Source: an uncultured Bacilli bacterium (lineage in GTDB: Bacteria > Bacillota_I > Bacilli_A > RF39 > UBA660). Taken from it: a stretch of 8,426 bases of DNA. The position numbers were made by a program, and so were the translations under genes. This document shows positions 5,716-8,426 of the stretch, piece by piece. The number at the start of each line of letters is the position of its first letter. Positions within the stretch are counted from its first letter, which is position 1. The DNA lies in the NCBI GenBank assembly GCA_947632495.1, contig CANRPL010000058.1, positions 1 through 8,426 of the forward strand. The letters are read 5' to 3'. A model generated the notes under the pieces. The model ran no database searches, had not been told where the DNA came from, and saw nothing but the letters and a program-made list of their open reading frames with translations.

Positions 5716-6195
5716 TCAGTTATAAAAATTATCTAATATTTCAATCGATTTAATTCGGTTAATATAAAAATGTCTTATTTCTTCTTTGACTTCACAGTAA
5801 GCAGCGACACCCCATTCATTACCTAAAAGAATTAAATCATAAGGATGAATAATTCTTTTAGAAAGATTTTTCTTATCTTTCGCATAATATGTTATCAAAC
5901 ATTTTCTTTTCTCTTTAACGGCCCGATTAATTAAATTATATAAATCTTTATTTTGAACATCTATATCTTTTGGAGTTATAAATCTTTTAGGAACATTAAT
6001 GTTTTGATTTAAAACATAACCTCCATATGGTCCTTTAATTGTGTCAATATAAATCCCCGCTTTTTCAAGTTCATCTTTATAGATACGAATCATCCGAGGA
6101 GATACTTCTAGTTTTTCAGCTAACTCTTTAATACTATATTTTCTTCCAGAACTTAAATACTCTATCATCGTAAGAACATTACTAATTTTAGACAT
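5716..6195 (-). CDS. Short HTH-WYL transcriptional regulator
   Basis: This 159-residue protein begins with a helix-turn-helix of the HTH_11/DeoR-YafY type (about 4-62). KYSIKELAEKLEVSPRMIR lies at 19-37 and the wing ends in GPYGGYVL at 55-62. A WYL-type ligand domain follows (about 86-155): HPYDLILLGNEWGVAAYC at 117-134 and RHFYINRIKSIE at 141-152, with W128, Y133 and R141 at the typical positions. YafY-like WYL regulators are usually around 300 residues with a C-terminal WCX extension. Here the linker is short and the extension is absent. WYL domains bind nucleic acid or small ligands and are frequent in regulators of stress and defence genes. It is first in the minus-strand cluster, so it probably controls itself and the SIS/RdgB-like genes. 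The start is backed by AGGAGGAG (6198-6205). It is the only complete gene here that ends in TGA. Confidence 0.87.
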   Translation of the reverse strand: MSKISNVLTMIEYLSSGRKYSIKELAEKLEVSPRMIRIYKDELEKAGIYIDTIKGPYGGYVLNQNINVPKRFITPKDIDVQNKDLYNLINRAVKEKRKCLITYYAKDKKNLSKRIIHPYDLILLGNEWGVAAYCEVKEEIRHFYINRIKSIEILDNFYN

Positions 6196-6219
6196 AACTC
6201 CTCCTAAATAATATAGTCT

Positions 6220-6228
6220 ATTATAGCA
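6220..6228 (-). promoter_or_regulatory. Extended -10 promoter of the WYL-SIS-RdgB-like cluster
   Basis: The minus strand reads TGCTATAAT, a full extended -10 element, 25 bases before the regulator ATG; the start would be near 6213. The -35 position (around 6243-6248) is a poor match. The inverted repeat at 6259-6302 lies just upstream, in a place suited to a regulator-binding site. Confidence 0.65.
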
Positions 6229-6258
6229 CGATTTTATTTATCTTTAATCATTTATTTA

Positions 6259-6302
6259 CTTTAGCCATAAATTTCACCGTTATTTTTTATGGGTAACTAA
6301 AG
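6259..6302. repeat. Large interrupted inverted repeat upstream of the WYL regulator
   Basis: CTTTAGCCATAAA (6259-6271) is mirrored by TTTATGG (6286-6292), four unpaired bases GTAA, then CTAAAG (6297-6302). That makes 13 matched pairs around a 14-base centre. No T-run follows on either strand, so it is not an intrinsic terminator. It may be an operator for the adjacent promoter or, if transcription starts upstream, an RNA hairpin in the regulator leader. Confidence 0.55.
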
Positions 6303-6348
6303 ATTTCATCAATAGATATGTTATTATTCTCACTAACTAACTGCTAAT

Positions 6349-6357
6349 ATTATATCA
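6349..6357 (-). promoter_or_regulatory. Possible second, distal promoter in the 6196-6376 intergenic region
   Basis: The minus strand reads TGATATAAT, another extended -10 match, but without a -35 box and in very AT-rich DNA where chance matches are common. If real, it would give a leader of about 145 bases that includes the inverted repeat at 6259-6302. An 8-bp inverted repeat (AATAGATA 6311-6318, TATCTATT 6369-6376) flanks this site. No convincing terminator for the 6377 gene and no small gene was found in this intergenic stretch. Confidence 0.3.
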
Positions 6358-6376
6358 CAATTAATATCTATCTATT

Positions 6377-7258
6377 TTATTCAAGAAAATTTTTATAAAT
6401 ATAACAATTTTGCTGATTGTAAATATAGAAAGTATTATCATAAACTAATATTTTAGCATTATATGAAATAGCAAAACTAATTAAATCATTAATGCTATTT
6501 AAGTAAATAATATTTAAGTTATGAATATCTGGTTCTCTAGGCATTTTAATAATTAAATCAGCATACCTTTTTAAAACGGATGAAAAATTATCTTTAGGAT
6601 ATGGATATTTTTTAAATACAATAAGAAGAAATATAATGATTATAGAAAGTCCAACAATAACTAATATTTTATATATATTATCTCCTTTTTCAGTGAAGGT
6701 ATTATCTAATTTATTTACGACTACAAAAGCTATTTTATCATCGATTGATATCTCAACCTCCACCAATGGATAAATCTTTCTATCTTTAGATATGACCTTT
6801 AAAGCGACAATTACTTTACCATCTAAAGAAAGATTATATGTATTTTGGAAATCTTTGAATAAATTGACATAAGTTTCATAATCAATGCTTACTTTTTTCT
6901 TTAACTCTCTATCAAAAAAGCCACTTAAAGACGGATAATCTTTTTGCCATATTTCATCATTATTAACGTACCCCTTTAACGTCGTTGTAATGATATAATC
7001 ATAAGATTCATTTAAAGTAAGATCAAAAGTAATATTAACTTGATCAATTAATTTAGCGACATAATAATGATTAGAAGGTAGTGTTTTAGAAGCAAAGAAA
7101 GGATTATCTTTTAAAGTAATATCATAATCCGTCTTACTAATAAAAGTATCTTCTTTTTTATTTTGCTGTTTTTCTTTAAAATAAAAGCCTAATATTATTA
7201 AGATGAAACCTATTGTTATGAAGGAAAAGATAACTATAACCTTAATCTTTTTATACAT
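6377..7258 (-). CDS. DUF5305-family bitopic membrane protein
   Basis: This 293-residue protein has a membrane helix at about 6-26, an extracytoplasmic domain (about 27-195), a second helix at about 197-216 and a short cytoplasmic domain. The outer domain opens with YDITLKDNPFF (45-55) and YYVAKLIDQVNITFDL (65-80). The inner domain has KRYADLIIK (230-238) and IIYLNSINDLISFA (250-263). This layout and these blocks match DUF5305, a family of unknown function that I recall near signal-peptidase genes in Firmicutes and archaea. It starts one base after the signal-peptidase stop, with AGGAG (7268-7272) nine bases upstream, so the pair should be translationally coupled. The likely role is to assist export, assembly or anchoring of surface proteins handled by the neighbouring peptidase; this is inference from context. 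No terminator is visible downstream. Confidence 0.75.
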   Translation of the reverse strand: MYKKIKVIVIFSFITIGFILIILGFYFKEKQQNKKEDTFISKTDYDITLKDNPFFASKTLPSNHYYVAKLIDQVNITFDLTLNESYDYIITTTLKGYVNNDEIWQKDYPSLSGFFDRELKKKVSIDYETYVNLFKDFQNTYNLSLDGKVIVALKVISKDRKIYPLVEVEISIDDKIAFVVVNKLDNTFTEKGDNIYKILVIVGLSIIIIFLLIVFKKYPYPKDNFSSVLKRYADLIIKMPREPDIHNLNIIYLNSINDLISFAISYNAKILVYDNTFYIYNQQNCYIYKNFLE

Positions 7259-7259
7259 T

Positions 7260-8336
7260 CTATGTCTCTCCTTTTAATAGTTCATTTAACCATACAACAG
7301 GATAACCTAAATATTTAATATGAAAGCAATATATACCTTTAACATTTTCTCTTTTTACTTTAACAATATCCGCATTTAGATTTTTATCTCCCTTCGTTTC
7401 ATAACTATTTACTTCCCTATTGATAACGCGGTGAACAATATATTTTTGATCTAAATTATAAACAATAATAGAGCCAGTTTTAATTGCTTTTAAATCTTTT
7501 TTATAAATGACAATATCCCCTCTACTAAATATCGGATGCATACTGTTAGACATTATCGCTATAGCTTCATATTTAAATAAACCTAGCATGAAACATATAA
7601 GAATGATGATAAATTGATAAATAATAACGTATAAAGCTTGATGATGAGACTGTTTAAGTGGATTGGTAAGAAAAAAATAATATATAAAGCCATACTTTAT
7701 TAAATAAAAGCCACCAATTATAAACCAGTTCATATTAGGCAGGCTAAAACAAAAAAGAAAAACTAACTTATCTGTAACACTAATTACTATTGGTAAATAA
7801 TAATTATATTTTAAAGAGAGTAAAGTAAATAATATATTACGAAAAATAATTTCCATAAACATTACTAAAAAATAATAAAACATTTTTAAACTAGATAAGT
7901 TAATTAAGTAATTGATATTTAAATCGTTAAGAATAAAAATGATTGTCAAAAAACAAAGTAAAGTTATATTTTGAGGATTACTCTTAATTAAGATATAGCG
8001 CATACATTCTATACCAATAATAGGAATAATAGTTATAAAAATATTTTCTAATAGACCAGTAATTGTATGATCTATAGGATTTTTAATAAAGCCGCTTAAA
8101 TAGCCTAGCGAAAAATAAATAATATTAAAAGCCAAAAGAATGATAAAAAGTCTGATGAGATATTCTTTATTTTGATGAATAAAATAATTATTTTTAACCT
8201 TGATAAGAATAATTAAAATAACTAACCAGAAAATAGCATTCAAATAATTAAAGAGGAAACTGGTACCTTGTAATTTAAAAAGAAAACTAATTATGAAATA
8301 GCCTAACATGAGATAAAATAGTCTTTTATTGTTCAT
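7260..8336 (-). CDS. SipW/ER-type signal peptidase I with polytopic N-terminal extension
   Basis: The C-terminal 100 residues form a type I signal-peptidase domain. SNSMHP (263-268) holds nucleophile Ser265, RGDIVIY is at 272-278, VHRVI at 301-305, and TKGDKN at 314-319 with Asp317. His302 stands where bacterial LepB-type enzymes have the catalytic Lys, so this is the SipW/archaeal/ER class with a Ser-His dyad. The first 255 residues are unusual: about eight or nine hydrophobic segments (for example 8-25, 33-47, 62-80, 97-117, 123-137, 152-176, 180-200, 205-223, 236-253), far more than the one or two of classical SipW. The domain after the last helix should lie outside the membrane. SipW relatives process dedicated surface or biofilm proteins rather than the general secretome. 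The ATG follows the preceding stop by five bases; the ribosome site is weak (AAAAGG, 8346-8351), suggesting coupling to the upstream gene. Confidence 0.88.
   Translation of the reverse strand: MNNKRLFYLMLGYFIISFLFKLQGTSFLFNYLNAIFWLVILIILIKVKNNYFIHQNKEYLIRLFIILLAFNIIYFSLGYLSGFIKNPIDHTITGLLENIFITIIPIIGIECMRYILIKSNPQNITLLCFLTIIFILNDLNINYLINLSSLKMFYYFLVMFMEIIFRNILFTLLSLKYNYYLPIVISVTDKLVFLFCFSLPNMNWFIIGGFYLIKYGFIYYFFLTNPLKQSHHQALYVIIYQFIIILICFMLGLFKYEAIAIMSNSMHPIFSRGDIVIYKKDLKAIKTGSIIVYNLDQKYIVHRVINREVNSYETKGDKNLNADIVKVKRENVKGIYCFHIKYLGYPVVWLNELLKGET
7267..7273 (-). promoter_or_regulatory. Ribosome site of the DUF5305 gene, inside the signal-peptidase coding end
   Basis: The minus strand reads AAGGAGA over the last Lys-Gly-Glu codons of the peptidase, nine bases before the DUF5305 ATG. 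This is the same arrangement as at the SIS/RdgB-like junction. Confidence 0.75.
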
Positions 8337-8341
8337 TTTAA

Positions 8342-8426
8342 TTAACCTTTTGGTAACAATTTAGGACTATTATCATAATTTATTAATAGCGGTAGTTTTA
8401 TAAAATAATTTAAAGCGTTATTTTTG
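8342..8426 (-). CDS. C-terminal end of an unidentified gene upstream of the signal peptidase (partial)
   Basis: On the minus strand one frame is open from the window edge (codons from 8425) to a TAA at 8342-8344, giving 27 residues that end in KLLPKG. The other frames near the edge are closed by stops. The stop lies five bases before the signal-peptidase ATG, and the weak ribosome site of the peptidase (AAAAGG) falls on its last codons, which fits the tight spacing of this cluster. The fragment is too short to identify. By context it could be another export or surface-assembly gene, but nothing in the residues shows this. Confidence 0.5.
   Translation of the reverse strand, partial: KNNALNYFIKLPLLINYDNSPKLLPKG

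Noticed and set aside
5716..6195. Mycoplasma-type genetic code for this AT-rich DNA
   Set aside because: TGA ends the regulator gene and tryptophans are encoded by TGG throughout, so the standard bacterial code applies.
6248..6268. Six-codon open frame (MAKVNK) on the minus strand as a leader peptide
   Set aside because: No ribosome site precedes it, it lies inside the inverted repeat's flank, and its composition has no attenuation-type codon run.
6259..6302. Inverted repeat as a terminator for the DUF5305 gene
   Set aside because: There is no T-run after the stem on either strand and the 14-base loop is large for an intrinsic terminator.
1..8426. tRNA, rRNA, CRISPR array, transposase or phage genes
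   Set aside because: I looked on both strands and saw no cloverleaf-like segments, evenly spaced repeats, or transposase or phage protein motifs; nearly all bases belong to the genes listed.

Overview
The window is AT-rich throughout (roughly 30% GC by eye). It has strong Gram-positive Shine-Dalgarno sites (AGGAG), TTGACA/TATAAT-like promoters, short U-tailed hairpin terminators and compact one-base gene junctions. Together with a lone TSCPD-domain protein, a membrane-anchored NodB deacetylase and a SipW-type signal peptidase, this points to a low-GC Bacillota, probably an uncultured gut-type member of Bacilli or Clostridia. TGA is used as a stop (regulator gene, 5716) and tryptophan is TGG, so the code is the standard bacterial one and not that of mycoplasmas. 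No insertion sequence, phage gene, tRNA, rRNA or CRISPR array was seen.

Layout. 1-530 (+): the C-terminal part of a stand-alone 2-oxoacid-dehydrogenase acyltransferase-like protein, closed by a hairpin terminator. 571-2326 (-): a membrane-anchored, Ig-repeat polysaccharide deacetylase and, upstream of it, a small TSCPD protein; each has its own promoter. 2327-2444 is a divergent promoter region. 2445-3944 (+): an unrecognised NCYAFALG protein and a YkuE-like metallophosphoesterase, each with its own promoter, ending in a bidirectional terminator. 3951-6195 (-): a probable three-gene operon of a short WYL-type regulator, a double-SIS phosphosugar-binding protein and a divergent RdgB/HAM1-like nucleotide pyrophosphatase. 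6196-6376 is a 181-base intergenic region with a large inverted repeat and two extended -10 boxes. 6377-8425 (-): the end of an unidentified gene, a polytopic signal peptidase of SipW/ER type, and a DUF5305-family membrane protein, tightly packed.

The two minus-strand clusters look like functional units. In the first, a ligand-sensing WYL regulator precedes a sugar-phosphate-binding protein and a nucleotide-hydrolase-like protein. The gap between regulator and SIS gene folds into a 14-bp hairpin whose 3' arm contains the SIS ribosome site and is followed by five U residues ending at the start codon. This suggests post-transcriptional or attenuation control and is the most interesting non-coding signal here. 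In the second, signal peptidase and DUF5305 protein form a secretion or cell-surface module whose substrates probably lie to the right of the window. The remaining genes are single-function units with ordinary promoters.
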